Assembly: GCF_932294415.1 (NCBI RefSeq)
Contig: NC_065538.1
Location: 53,108,343-53,172,342 of the forward strand
Length of the DNA: 64,000 bases
Source: Quercus robur
Taxonomy: Eukaryota > Streptophyta > Magnoliopsida > Fagales > Fagaceae
Reading direction: 5' to 3'
Below, in pieces: positions 22,014-33,400 of the stretch. The notes beneath the pieces are model-generated. The model searched no databases. It saw nothing but the letters and a program-made list of their open reading frames with translations, and was not told the origin of the DNA. The stretch's first letter is position 1; each line of letters opens with the position of its first letter. The translations under genes were made by a program, and so were the position numbers.

Positions 22014-22541
22014 TGATGAAGTGCAAATTCGTTAGTCGAAGCGAATGCGTCTAGATGGAGCCAAGCCCTCGTCTCTATAACAGTAGAAATGGTATGGTGG
22101 CTCCCTCAGAGTGGTCACCAATGTGATGCCTGCCACAATGCCTTCGATGCCAAAGTCAATACAAGGAAGCTCTAAAAAATAAAGTAATGTAGTGGAAAAA
22201 CAACAAATATTTCTGAGTGTGTCTATGTACCTTATGTTGGTGCTAGGAGGGTGGTATATATACATTCTCGTAGCTCCTAGCCGTTGTGGCTGTTATGGTG
22301 GCTTTAATGCCTTTTTTGGTAACGCCTCATGGTCAATCATTTGAGCTTTGATGGCTCCCAACGATCTGTACAGTTGTCCTTGTAACCGTCCGAGGCATTT
22401 ATTTGACTGCATTGAATGGCTTCTCTATCTTCGTCAGTAAGGTGGTCACTTCGTCGGAAGGACCTGTTTGATTCGTCTGTCAATCTACCTCATTGGTTAG
22501 GATGAGACCGTCCAGGTAAGTTATGTTCGTCAATCCTATCA
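22014..22541 (-). mobile_element. Element B 5' LTR (528 bp)
   Basis: On the minus strand it starts TGATAGGATTGACG and ends TTGCACTTCATCA. A TATA-like run (TATATATAC) lies near 22255. The flanking 22542-22546 is TTAAT, equal to 12844-12848. Confidence 0.85.
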
Positions 22542-22546
22542 TTAAT
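22542..22546. repeat. Right target-site duplication of element B
   Basis: TTAAT, identical to 12844-12848. Confidence 0.85.
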
Positions 22547-24253
22547 AATAAAAATTATATTATTTTAAACTATAACCGCAAATAGTTAAAGTATAGAACG
22601 TGTATCCTATTTCTGGAATTTGTATTTTTTTACCGTCACTTTTTAAATATTTTTCTTTTGTACTTAATTTAAAGAATTTGAAAGGCTATTATATAAATTT
22701 GTAAATTGTAAGTGGGATTAGAAATTTATAAACAATTTTAAATTTCTAAATTTATCCTTTGGGTTTGTCTTATTATTTAATCACTCTTTCAATTAAATAA
22801 ATGTATTTTTAAAATTATAAAAAATTAAACAATCCAAAAAGGAAGAAAAAAAAATCTCCTTATTGTTCTCATTTAATTAAAAAGCAACATCAAGACTAAT
22901 TTAGGTTTCAATTTAAACAGTTTGACTTCAGTTCCTTTAAAAATCCTAGCAATTTTTTTAATATCAAAGGAAATGCACAAGACATTAGCATATAAAATAC
23001 TACTTTACATGGAACTTAAGTCCAAATAAGTAACATATAAACAAAGAAGCTTGTTTTGTCAATTCCCTTTGTTCCCCTATTAGATAAGAAGGGACACAAA
23101 AAAGTTTGATACAATATTCTTCTATATTTTTCTAAGTGTTTCACCACCATCATGTGTTTTTGTTTCCCTCCCAATTATATGATCAACGGGATCCGTTGAT
23201 TAGTCTTTTTCGTTTTCTAATTGTACAACTTTTTAAAAAAAACATATTATTCTAGTTATAGTATAGAATAGTCTTGCTCTTTGATTTTTTATTTTATTCA
23301 GGAAAATTTTTTATTTATAAAAATAATTAGATATAAGAGTTTGACTTGAACATATAAAGTAAGATGCAAACTTTTCATTGAACATATAAAGCAAATTGCA
23401 ACAATTTTTTTGGGCCAAATATTAGTTTTTTAGTGACATGCGGCAAGATGGGCCAGGCCTATAAGAGCATAGAGATCTATAAGGAAGCCCAGGTTTGCAC
23501 CAACTCATTAAAAGGTGACATGAGAGAAACATGTGATAATTCAGGTAAAAAACACACTTGAGAAGCATATGATAGTTAATGAACAAGGTAACATTAGAAC
23601 GAGGTTACCTTCACAGTTGCTCTCCCTGAGTTGGGAGGTTTCTCAAAATAAAATAAAAAAAAGGTTGCCTTCACAGTTAATGAAAGTTTACTAAGTATTA
23701 TAAAAAAAATATGAAAGTTTACTAAGTGCTAACTCATGGGACACTTGGCAGAAAGAACGAAATAGAGAGAGACACGTGGCATCAAAGAAGAAAATAACTG
23801 TCATAGTCTCAAGATATAATTAGATCCGAATGGAGCCACGAACAACACTTACAAACTAGAGAATTTATTTTAAGAAAAAAAAGCACTTTTCAATGATCAT
23901 TTTAGATTAGGTTATTAGGAGTTAGTCTCTTACTCCACTAGACTTGTAAGTTAATTATCATTTTATGCATGTAAGTTTATGTCACAGTATTTAACTATTT
24001 ATATATGTGATTATTCTGAAGTTTGACTTGATCTTTACATTTTTGTGACAATTTGATCTGTATGAATGTTCATTTCGATACAATTTAGTGTTATTAGGAT
24101 AGAATATTTTAATATCTTGTGATCTAACTTTAATTGAGATGATTTTTCTTAGCTTAATTTCAATCAAGATGGTTTATTTCGAGCTCTTTGATTTCGAGAT
24201 GATGCAGTTTGACTTGGTCAATTTCAAGTAGGCATATAGTTTAACTTACTTTA
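22547..24253. other. AT-rich intergenic region
   Basis: No open frame with protein character, no RNA gene and no clear transposon termini. It contains scattered poly-A/T runs and CACGTGGCA (23774-23782). I see nothing annotatable. Confidence 0.6.
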
Positions 24254-24325
24254 GGAACTAAGGGAAACTGATAATTTTTCTGCATGCTTCAACAAATCAA
24301 ACTCCACTAGTTTTTCCACTACAAC
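24254..24325 (-). pseudogene. ABCA1 pseudogene block 5
   Basis: Reads VVVEKLVEFDLLKHAEK, the segment expected directly after the KIND junction of block 4, then hits a stop at 24253-24251 where functional ABCA proteins proceed to the LSGG signature. It sits at the end of a longer minus-strand open frame (to 24718) whose upstream part is intron-like and not recognised. Confidence 0.75.
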
Positions 24326-24899
24326 TTGTTCAGATAGCTTGAGGGATGATCTCAAATGTGAGGGATGATCATGGTTGACTGTTGTTTTATGTGTAAGAAG
24401 AGTGGTGATCTTTAGTGTTTGGTGTGTGATGGCTAAATATGTGTATATGATGCTTGAAGGTCCAAGAAGGAAACCAAGCTCCTTCTGACATAGGGCTTGG
24501 AATTTAGTACCATTGTGCTCGTGGAGCCTGAGGGAGAGAAATAGAAGAACTTTCGAGGGACATGAATTATCAATTTTGAGGGTTAAATCAATATTTGTCA
24601 GCACCCTACTTCTTTGGCTTTTAGTAGATGCTGGTAAACCAAAAAATATTGCAGATGTCATAGACTCTGTAGTATTGTGCTCTTTTTTAAAAATATTAAT
24701 ACAAATTCTTACTACCAATCTAAAATAAATAAATATTTGAGAACAACAAACCAGATCAAGATCATTTCTTCTTCTTCTTCTTCTTCTTCTTCTTCTTCTC
24801 TCTCTCTCTCTCTCTCACATACACACACAACCAACCAGATTGTCTAATACACTCAATCCCAAACTGAGGAAAAGGAACCCAGAAGAAAAACATTTCATT
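24326..24899 (-). other. Intron-like part of the ABCA1 pseudogene with a TTC/TC microsatellite
   Basis: A (TTC)n then (TC)n run occupies about 24766-24816. The region is also open on the minus strand for about 130 codons, but the translation shows no domain or motif and lies where an intron is expected. Confidence 0.5.
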
Positions 24900-24904
24900 G
24901 ATGC
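24900..24904. repeat. Left target-site duplication of solo LTR
   Basis: GATGC, repeated at 26008-26012. Confidence 0.9.
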
Positions 24905-26007
24905 TGTAAGGTTGAATTTAATCAACCATGTGTTGGCTTTATTCCATGACAAATTTGCTTGTAATATAGCACTTAGAAACCTTGTATTTAGGTGGGAATC
25001 ATGTAAGGGTAGTGTGTGAGAGAGTGTGAAGAAATGCTCAAGACAGTGCAGTGAAGCAGAGACTCGCGACTAGGACTCGCGGGTGGCTCGCGGCTTGCAA
25101 GCCGCCAAAAGTTGCTCACGTGCAGAGCATGCAGGGGAGCTGAACAGTCACGCCACCTGGAGCACTACACGACAAAAATCCAGACTGGCCATTAAGTTAG
25201 CTCGCAACTTGAACTCGCGACTCAGTCAAGTCGCGAGATCAAGTCGCTAGCCAGCCCTGTTTTTGGAAAAACTGACTCTTCGTATTCCATTCTCACACCA
25301 GTATAAATACCCCTCATTCCCACAAGATATGGGTGGCTATTCAGAAAGAAAAACCCTAAGAGAGGTTTCTTCAAAACACCCACCCAATTAGAGAGAGCTA
25401 CTGATTCTTAGAGAGAAATCTTTGTAGTCTCTTCTCATTCCCTCTCTCATTGTCATACCTATTGAGAGGAGATTTCTATCCAAACACTACCCACACCCAT
25501 TCAGAGTGTTGAGTGTCTTTGGAGCTTTGGGAAGCATTGGAAGATGCCAAGGATGGCGGATGCTACGGTCTAGTAGCGGAATCCGGTAAGCTAGAAAAGA
25601 AAAAGGTTCGGTGCAACCTCGTTGGAGCAAGAAGCTTGGAGAGCTTAGGTACATCGGGTAGATTAGGCTTGGAGGGTCTATTGCTGTTCATGTATCCCAA
25701 CTACATTTTCTAGTGGATTATTGACCGCTTGGAGGGCGGCGGAGAGGTTTTACGCCGAGGGCTTCGGTTTCCTCTTCGATAACACATCGTGTGTTGTCCT
25801 TGTGTTTGCATCTCTCTTCCCTTTATCTTTACCTTTTATTTTCTGCTGTGGATGTGATTTATAATTGGCTTAGATTGATTTCCAATTCTGTTTATAACTT
25901 ATGTTCATTTTCCGCACACTAGTTGTTTGTCATAAAGCTTGAATTGGTTATTTTGTTTTTGGGGGTCTAAACGTTCAAGGGTGTTTATACACGTTTTTGA
26001 ACTTTCA
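24905..26007 (+). mobile_element. Solo LTR of the same copia family as 28-1137
   Basis: 1,103 bp from TGTAAGG to ACTTTCA, with TATAAAT at 25312-25318. It is highly similar along its whole length to 28-1137. Both sides carry GATGC, so this is one integration event followed by LTR-LTR recombination that removed the internal region. It lies in an intron of the ABCA1 pseudogene, in the orientation opposite to that gene. Confidence 0.95.
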
Positions 26008-26012
26008 GATGC
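26008..26012. repeat. Right target-site duplication of solo LTR
   Basis: GATGC, identical to 24900-24904. Confidence 0.9.
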
Positions 26013-26145
26013 ACAATCAAATCCCAGCAAATCAAACATGAAGAAATTCTAAGTTGGTTGTGGCTACAAAGAGCAGACCAGATTCTGATTTAACCACCAG
26101 CTTAATGAGTAAAATGAACTATAAGGTTTGAACTAAAATACATAC

Positions 26146-26256
26146 ATCATTTATCTTGTACTCTGGAAGTCCTTTTATTCTTGCATAAAGCTCAAGATGA
26201 TCTCAAACAGACACAGTCAAAAATTCTAATAGAGCATCAAATTAGAGGCAATACCC
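26146..26256 (-). pseudogene. ABCA1 pseudogene block 4
   Basis: Reads GYC, a stop where Gln is expected, then FDALLEFLTV, another stop, and LELYARIKGLPEYKIND before a GTATGT donor at 26145. This corresponds to the region between Walker A and the signature motif. Two in-frame stops show it is dead. Confidence 0.8.
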
Positions 26257-26791
26257 AAAGGAAAAGGAATGAAATAAATCAATATATACATGCCAACGAG
26301 CAGCCCTGGGATTGGAACATATATCTTTGCCAAAAATAAAAGCAGTTCCATCAGTTGGGGATTCTTCTCCTGCGTGGCAAATATATGATCAAAAACAGTA
26401 ACCTCACTAAATATTTCAAAATTCAGATACATGCTAATGTAATTAAAAACAGACAGAGATGCAGGTACTTAATTATTAATTATAGAAAAATCAGAACTCT
26501 TGACACTGGTAAAAGTTTCTAACATTAGCATGTTTTTATGAAGCTCATCAAGTTGGGGACCACATAAAACCTCAGGAATGTAAATACAAATAAAAGACAA
26601 TCATACAAAACAGCTAGGTGGGAGAACAGACACTATATATTTGAGTTCTCAATTATCACAGAAATATAGTAATTTCTTATGAAGTTGACTCCTCCAAAAA
26701 ATTAATTGAATTAGAAACCATTCATGGCAGCCTAAGATATACTTAAATGTTCCACAGATAGCCCATGTATCGTTACAGAATTTTTACATAC

Positions 26792-26926
26792 CAGACAGCT
26801 TTGAAAGTGTTGTGGTTTTCCCAGCTCCATTTGATCCTAAAAATCCAAAACATTCTCCCGCTTGAACTGAGAAAGTCAGTGATTGTACTGCGACCTTAGT
26901 GCAGTGATGCATTCCTCCAGGATACA
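26792..26926 (-). pseudogene. ABCA1 pseudogene block 3, Walker A exon
   Basis: A clean exon-like block of 135 bp, preceded by TTTTCAG and followed by GTATGT. It encodes [20 protein letters not shown] and then [19 protein letters not shown], the ATP-binding Walker A of the second nucleotide-binding domain. This block is undamaged by itself. Confidence 0.85.
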
Positions 26927-27009
26927 CTGAAAAGTGGTATAATAGAATCATGAAAGGTTGTAGTATTGGCATTACAAAATTACACCTTAAGAACCGGTAA
27001 TTTTTCTAC

Positions 27010-27268
27010 CTTCTGAAGATTACGCAAGTAGATGATGGCATTATCAATTTAGCCTGAAAGTACCCTATTTCTTTCTGTTTTCACATCTATGTCTTCAGCA
27101 GGATCAAGAGCAACAGTTTTTGAGGAGGGTCTCAAGAGAGGTTCTAAAAAACCAAGTACCACACTAGAGAATTTTAATACTTCTCCACCACTCTTTGACT
27201 GTGACAGGAGTCAATTTGTGAGAAGGCAACAGTTCAAGGCCAATTGTTTAGAGGAAGTGACCAATGCT
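27010..27268 (-). pseudogene. ABCA1 pseudogene block 2, TM-to-NBD linker
   Basis: Follows a GGCAG acceptor and ends before GTAGAA. It reads SIGHFL, a stop, then LELLPSHKLTPVTVKEWW, a further stop, a one-base frame change, and then EDIDVKTERNRVLSG, a stop, and DNAIIYLRNLQK. The plus-strand frame across the same DNA is a shadow of this exon. Confidence 0.8.
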
Positions 27269-27379
27269 CTGCCACAGGTAAGAAAATTGAATGGAATCAA
27301 ACGAAGTCCAATTTTAAAATTAATTTTCTTGTTCAATTTCAAAAGCATATTTAAAAAGAAATCATGTGGCCCTAATCTA

Positions 27380-27432
27380 ATCAGCCGAGAATCCATAGCC
27401 GACCCCAAATTTTGGGACTAAGGTTTTGTTGT
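27380..27432 (+). mobile_element. 3' end of an Au-like SINE
   Basis: AGCCGACCCCAAATTTTGGGAC followed by TAAGGTTTTGTTGT closely resembles the conserved 3' tail of plant Au SINEs. The pol III promoter part is not present, so this is a truncated copy inside an intron of the ABCA1 pseudogene. Confidence 0.5.
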
Positions 27433-27574
27433 ATTTAAAAAGAATACAAAAACAATAAGATTTCTACACCCATGCTTTAAATTTTCCACTGATACAGCAA
27501 TACGTGGGCAGATTGAATTGCTACAAAGTGGCGTCTACAAACTAAGGGAAGTCCACGCAAATCCCAGCAACATA

Positions 27575-27695
27575 AAATTTTTTTATTGGTGAGTTACACG
27601 TGCACCCAATGGTTATTGAACCCATAACACCTTACCCTCCATGGCTCCACCCTTTCTTAATGAAGAAGTGGCATTTGAGCCAGAGTAACCACATA
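27575..27695 (-). mobile_element. Candidate SINE with box B-like sequence
   Basis: On the minus strand it has GGCTCAAATGCC (box A-like) at the right, GGGTTCAATAACC (box B-like) near 27620, and an A-run at the low-coordinate end (27579-27585), the order of a tRNA-derived SINE. No target duplication was confirmed. Confidence 0.4.
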
Positions 27696-28381
27696 GCAGT
27701 TTTATTAAAATATTAAAACAAAAAAATACTTAATTTTGTCTCAATGCATCACATCAAATAAAGATTTATCAATTTCTGTGAAAATCTAGTTTCTAGATAT
27801 CTAAACGACTCCAAGCAAGAAGTTGTTTTGCCACTTTATTACATGAACCAACTTATCATAATAAAATAGATTAGCAGAAATTGGCATTGTAACGTTGAAA
27901 AATCCACTCATTTAATTGAATTTCAGTTAAGAAAACTTTTGTACAAGTTGCATCAATATCAAACTTGAAGATCACGGTTATTGGGCAATCTGAAAACGGA
28001 ATGTCTATATTATGCCTTTGTGGCATGAGAAAACTGGGAAGATGAGAAACCTTCTAGTCCTTACCAATTAGCCATAAAAAAACCAGACTAATAGACTCAG
28101 GTTAAGCTCCGGGATAAGAAATCCAATTTCGAGAGGATATTCACTTTTGTGATCTTATGAACATTTTTTGTGCGCTTAAAACAGAAGAAATTTTGTTTAC
28201 ACATCAACATGTATTGTCCTGCATATCCTGCATACCATGTGGCCAATTTACTGCATATGAATTTCAATTGATGGTTCCAGCTCTGACATAAAAATTTAGA
28301 GGAGCTAGTTTGTTATTAAACAATCAAATACTTCAATAGGAAAGTGGATGTTGCTCCTCAGCTTCATATGTAATTGGTACA

Positions 28382-28412
28382 TTATCCGTGCATCGCACGG
28401 ATAACTTACTAG
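28382..28412 (+). mobile_element. Possible Helitron 3' terminus
   Basis: A perfect 10-bp hairpin (TTATCCGTGC, loop ATC, GCACGGATAA, 28382-28404) is followed by CTTA and then CTAG at 28409-28412, with T next. Helitrons end in a short hairpin followed by CTRR and insert between A and T. The gap from hairpin to CTAG is shorter than usual. No 5' TC end was identified. Confidence 0.45.
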
Positions 28413-29363
28413 TTGGTACAAAAGCATGGATGGTGATGAACATTCGCTGGACAATATTATCAAGAAAATAGTTGAAATTACCAAAATTACCTAATCTGAG
28501 TTGCTATCCTTTTTCACTTTAATTATTAGTTTTTTTCTCCCTATGGCGTCCTCTTTCTCTGATTAACGTTCTTTAGTTTGGCCATCAGTTAAAACATTTA
28601 TAAGTAAAATAAAAAAACGTGGGACATTCCTACACAAACTAGGAAGTTAAATTCAAAAAAAAAAAAAAAAAAACTCTACTTAAACAAGGATATATTCATT
28701 TGGCCTTATAAAGCAAAGGTTCTTTGGCTTTCTTTGACTAATAATCAGTTATAGCCTTGTAGGCTATTGTTAAATGAAAGAGAAAAACTGCCTTGATTTG
28801 CTAATCGCTATGTATATTTATTGTTAAAGATATTAGGTTTATGTTAATGTAATGGCCCAAGAGGCCCAATATATTGTATGCCCATCTAAGCTAACCCTAG
28901 CTCTTATATATACCCCACTAGGGTTCATTGTAATAAAAAATTGAGAATTCAATAAAGATATAGCTCCTATGGTTTTATCCATGGATGTAGGCTGTCAGGC
29001 CAAACCTTTATTTTATTTTTTCTTTCTTTCTTGCTTCCATTTCTCTAAATTATCTTATTCTTGTTTTTCAACACTTATTTTCTTCTCTCTCAAAAAAAAA
29101 AAAAACACTTATTTTCTTCTTTCTCTTATTTGATGTCTTTCAATAACGTAAAAATAAAATCTTGTCTAATATTTTGCACAAGTATCTTCAAACTATTATA
29201 AATTTTGTCCTACTATACAACACACACTCATTTTTTTCATGTGCAATGCATGTGATCAAAAAGCTAATCAAGATATAAAATTGTAGACAAGCATACAGCA
29301 GAAAAGATCGAATAGAGCATATTGTAGGAAAGCTTTCATGCAGAACTGGGATAAAAAACGTAC

Positions 29364-29489
29364 CTCAAGATCAAGATAACAAATGGAGGCACCAGTAACA
29401 TTCCAATAAAAAACCCCATCACTTGATTTATCTTTCATCCCTTGCCGTAGCAGAGCTAGCGAAGCAAGCCCGTAAGCAAAAGCAAAACC
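29364..29489 (-). pseudogene. ABCA1 pseudogene block 1, transmembrane exon
   Basis: A 126-bp block, preceded by TTTCCAG and followed by GTACGT. It encodes [20 protein letters not shown] and then [21 protein letters not shown], matching the last transmembrane/loop part before the second nucleotide-binding domain. It is open in itself; no upstream ABCA exon was recognised in the window. Confidence 0.85.
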
Positions 29490-30090
29490 CTGGAAATAAT
29501 ATGAAGTTCCGGAAAGATACATAACAAAACTAAGGAATAAGACGGTTATTATTAGGGTGAAGGCAGCTATATATAGAGGCACAGATATTTAGTTACCACA
29601 TATAAGTAAAATTTTATCAAGTGAAATATAATATTAAATTCAGTGGTCTTGGCAGTATTGGAAAGATTTTACAGCAATACACTCATAGAAAAACTGGTTA
29701 GAAACTGCACACAATTCTGGAAGCAATCATATGCTTTTCTGACGGAATATGGCATTGTGGATGGTAACACATGTCTGACAGAATTGACAGCATGTAAGTC
29801 AATTTAAAAAGAAATTAAGCAAATTTTCAGTCATCAGTGAGTTCATTCTTCAAAAATGACATCCAGTAGACAAAATGTAGCTTTTAATCAAATTCTCCTT
29901 TTAAGAGCTTTCTTCCCCTCATTTGATAGACAGGTTTTACATGATGTCATTTTAAAGTAAATCTTGTCAGATAAACAGTAAGGTTGAGGGCTTCATCTTA
30001 TGGAAGGGCTCTAGATAACACTTCTCTACACAAATAATGATGATGAAATCACACGGATTCCGACTTCAAGCACTAAATCAACTGTCTTAG
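29490..30090. other. Non-coding stretch between ABCA1 and psbC fragments
   Basis: AT-rich, no coding or RNA signal recognised. Confidence 0.5.
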
Positions 30091-30236
30091 TTAAGAGGAG
30101 TAATGGAAAAAACTGGTTCAAAATCACAATCAATTCCTTTTTCAAAGCCTGCTGGAGCTGTATGAGCCCTTCCTGTATGCCATAAATGACCTACATATAG
30201 GAAGAACCCTAGAACAAAATGAGAGGTAGCTAACCA
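30091..30236 (-). pseudogene. psbC: Plastid-derived psbC 3' fragment (NUPT), copy 1
   Basis: The minus strand reads [20 protein letters not shown], then a [18 protein letters not shown] stretch and [12 protein letters not shown] followed by TAA. This is the C-terminal end of the photosystem II CP43 protein including its stop, with a few substitutions. In the plastid the gene encodes a chlorophyll-binding core antenna. A short isolated end in transposon-rich nuclear DNA is a nuclear plastid insertion and not expressed as CP43. Confidence 0.8.
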
Positions 30237-30313
30237 ACATCTAGGTTATATATATAAAGATTTTTTTTTTTTTTTTTTTTTTAATGTTTTCGTTGTATAC
30301 ATAACCTAAATGT
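30237..30313. repeat. Spacer between inverted psbC copies, with poly-T run
   Basis: 77 bp holding a run of about 22 T (30261-30282). The inverted similarity continues slightly into the spacer (CATCTAGGTTAT at the left against ATAACCTAAATG at the right). Confidence 0.75.
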
Positions 30314-30418
30314 TGGTTAGCTACCTCTCATTTTGTTCTAGGATTCTTCCTTCTCGTAGGTCATTTATGGCATATAGAAAGGGCTCATGTGGCTCCAACA
30401 GGATTTGAAAAAGGAATT
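30314..30418 (+). pseudogene. psbC: Plastid-derived psbC fragment (NUPT), copy 2, inverted
   Basis: The plus strand reads [20 protein letters not shown], then diverged residues and GFEKGI, the same CP43 C-terminal segment in the opposite orientation to copy 1. It ends at KGI; the following open frame (to about 30616) does not match psbC and is not recognised. Confidence 0.75.
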
Positions 30419-33400
30419 TTACCAAAAATGGAAACGTATAAATTAATGAAGAGCTTCCCAACAATTACAATGGAAGACTTAACTGATCCAAAAAATCAAC
30501 TAATGACATACGAGAGACCCCCCTTCATTTTACAACATTCAAAAAGAAAACTGAAGAAAGAGGCCCTAAGATCAACCACAGATATCTCCCCACCTCCAAA
30601 AGTTCAACTATTCTAGCCCTACAAAGCATCAACATAACACAATTAGGAGTCACACACAAAACACAGCTAGTGCTTCCTTGGGTCATTCCAAAGGGTATTA
30701 GAATCGACCCGAAAACGTCATGAGGCTGGGGGCACTACAGCATAACGTGGGACCTAATGAGGACATCAGGATTTTAAGTGGGGGACATTATAATACCTTG
30801 GTGGATTATACTAGATAAGTGTGTGTCGTGCAGGCATGTGTTAAGCCCCCACATTGGGTCTTTACTTGGTTGAACTTGGCTACATAAGTGATTAAGATGG
30901 GCCCCAATCGTAACTTTACTAGTATTTTCAGGGTATAGCACAATGTGACTAGTGATCCCTTGAATCATTACAACCTTAGTAACAAAAATGATATAGGGGA
31001 ACTTCTATTTTTGCCATGTTTTAATGTTAAGAAAACTAAGAATGAATGTCAAACACTTACAACCTCAACATAGTGCAAATGTGGCTAGTTTCCTCGGGCT
31101 ACATAACAGTGCATGTTTTAATGTCCTACCTTTTTCAAATTGCAACTAGTATCCCAAAGCCATTATAGATTTGACTTGATATTTGACACTCAATCCATTG
31201 CATCCTTGGAATGTTGCACCAGGAAATGAAGAGAGAATAAATGAATCAATGAAAAAGAACTTTTCTTTGGCTAGCCACCACTCAGAAAATATTGGCAAGG
31301 GTATGCCACCTACACAAACTCAAATAGTAAGTAGAAAATAGCAAAATAGACAAAATAGGAGCCAGAAAATGATTACATTGACCATCAACTTAGAGAACCT
31401 AACATAAATGAAATTATATTCATAACATAATTTATTCCTTTTATCTTCTTCTTCTTTTATTTATTTAAGAAAAGAGAGGGTTGCACTCACCATTCTCCAA
31501 AGTAATATTGTATAGTGATCTTTGCATTATCAGAAATTGATACTAACTTCCCATGTTAGAGTTTTTTTTTTCATATATAACTATAGTGCTGAAGATAAGT
31601 GACAAATGCCTACATATTAAAAAAGTTTAAGTTGATAACAAATGATTGAGTTTAATAATTTAACCCTTATTCTAACACTACCCCTCAAGTGTGGGTTTAA
31701 ACTTCCGCTTAATACATAGGGCCAAAATATTTAATATAATGGGAGGTTTAGAGTGGGACATGGTTCAAACTCAAGACTACTCACTTTAATACCATAATAG
31801 ATTACCCTTTTAAGCTTTGAGGACAACTGGGATTTCAAATTGACAGTTGGTTTAAGTAATGGCTTTGGTGTTGCAAATTCTGTAGTAGGTACTAGAAATG
31901 GTGATGGCAATGATCTTCATAATATTGATATCTATTCAAATTTAAAATTATTTTTTTGATACAAATGAGAATTAGATAATGAGTAAGAAGATAAGAATTA
32001 TAGTGAGCTGCTACTAATAATTTGGACATGTCTTCATTCTGATGTAGAGGGTTTTTAGCATCTCACCTAACCCAAGGGAGCCCTGCGGCAGGGGGAGGGG
32101 GTTGGAAGGGGATAGGAATTGGTCTTATGGGAACCCAGTAAGTATTTTAGTTTTAGCATGTTGCCATAAAATATAGAAGAACCATACAAATACTGTGTGA
32201 AAGTGGATCAAGTTAAGCTATGGTATGCTAAACTAGTATTGACTACCAACAACAAATAATCTTTTGAAAATAAAACACATGCAAAATGCAAATGTCAAGA
32301 GTTTAACATATCAGGAAAGAATTCAAAAACAGAACTAAGAGCATCAAAGTATAGTTTGCATTGAAACAAAAGAATAGAAGGTTTGGAAAGAAAAATATAT
32401 GAAATCTGAAAGTAGTAGTAGTAGTGGTGGTGATTACATTGATAATTAAAGTAATGTAATATATATCATTAGCTTTGTGAAAATGACAAGCCAGAAGCTT
32501 TTAAAGGCTTCCAATTCATACTCCCAAGTAAACAAAAAATATAAAAAAAAAAAATTATCAATAGCAAAATAAAGAACATTAATCAGCATATGCAATACCT
32601 ACCATGTCGAACACATTGCTCAGATAACAGATCACCAAAAGTCCCAAGTGTTTTTGTTCGTTTTTGATGTAGGGAATGTGATGGGCTGTTTGTGTATGGT
32701 TTAGAAGCAATGAAAGGGCTGAGTTACTTAGAACACATTAATAGGTGGATAAGTACCTCTACAAGAACACTTAGTTCCAAATTGCACACAAAGGCTAACA
32801 ATTCATTCAATTACCAAAACTGATTTACAAAGAGCTTACATTCTACTACTTATACTAGTTTTTTGGCATTGGTAGCCTCTAGATGGTTGACAAGTGTCTA
32901 AATCCTATCGGCTAATGTTTAAGAAATCATCTAACTAACTAAACAATGTTCACAGGGAACCAAAGATGACTAGATCACCCATTTTAGTTCAAGTATTATT
33001 TTCATATTGTAATTTTTTTATATATATACTAAAGGATACTTGTCAAGTATGGTCAATTAAAACTAAAAAATGTCCACAAGGACCCATAGATGACCATGCC
33101 AACTACCATGGAATCACACAGCATATTAAGAAACACAAGGAGAAAATAGAGAAGACAAAAACAAACAGAGGAAGATAAAACGGTTATAATTTGTGTAGAA
33201 CTAACTAGTAATAAACACTGTGAGAGCAAATGAGAGGAATTTACCTATATGGCAACAAAAGGTTTCAGAGGAAATTACCTGTGCAAGATTCCAAGACCAA
33301 AAATTCTACATAAAAGAAAGTCACCAAAAACTTTCATTATGTAAAGAATAGAATAAGAAGACCGACTTTGAGGGAAAGCAACTATAAGTTTCCATATTAT

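Larger units (their letters stand above)
12849..22541 (-). mobile_element. Element B: complete Tat-type Ty3/gypsy retrotransposon, minus strand
   Basis: The element is 9,693 bp, bounded by LTRs and a perfect 5-bp TTAAT duplication. In element orientation the order is 5' LTR (22541-22014), PBS (22013-21993), gag, protease, RT, RNase H, second RNase H, integrase (ending 16810), a 105-bp tandem array, an oppositely oriented Transposase_28-type ORF (13680-15820, plus strand) and a shortened 3' LTR. Dual RNase H plus an antisense extra ORF near the 3' LTR are features of the Tat lineage. Gag and pol both contain several stops, so this copy is not autonomous. Confidence 0.9.
24254..29489 (-). pseudogene. 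ABCA1-type full-size ABC transporter pseudogene (second half)
   Basis: Five exon-like blocks are collinear on the minus strand and match the C-terminal half of plant ABCA1 (full-size ABC subfamily A, membrane lipid transport). They are: [20 protein letters not shown] (29489-29364); a block from SIGHFL through LPSHKLTPVTVKEWW to YLRNLQK (27268-27010); VYPGG to [19 protein letters not shown] with Walker A (26926-26792); FDALLEFLTV to LELYARIKGLPEYKIND (about 26256-26146); and VVEKLVEFDLLKHAEK (24325-24254). The blocks end at splice-like GT and begin after AG. Several in-frame stops and one frameshift lie in blocks 2 and 4. The Walker B/signature exon is absent. Introns have gained a solo LTR, SINE pieces and a possible Helitron. 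Confidence 0.85.

Noticed and set aside
24326..24718. Upstream part of a 155-codon minus-strand open frame
   Set aside because: Only its last 24 codons match a protein (ABCA1); the rest lies where an intron is expected and shows no motif.
27089..27421. Plus-strand open frame of 110 codons with splice-like ends
   Set aside because: The opposite strand reads as a recognisable ABCA1 linker exon (27268-27010); this frame is its shadow, followed by the SINE tail.
30389..30616. 75-codon frame starting in psbC copy 2
   Set aside because: The first few codons are the plastid fragment; the remainder matches nothing I know and has no support as a gene.
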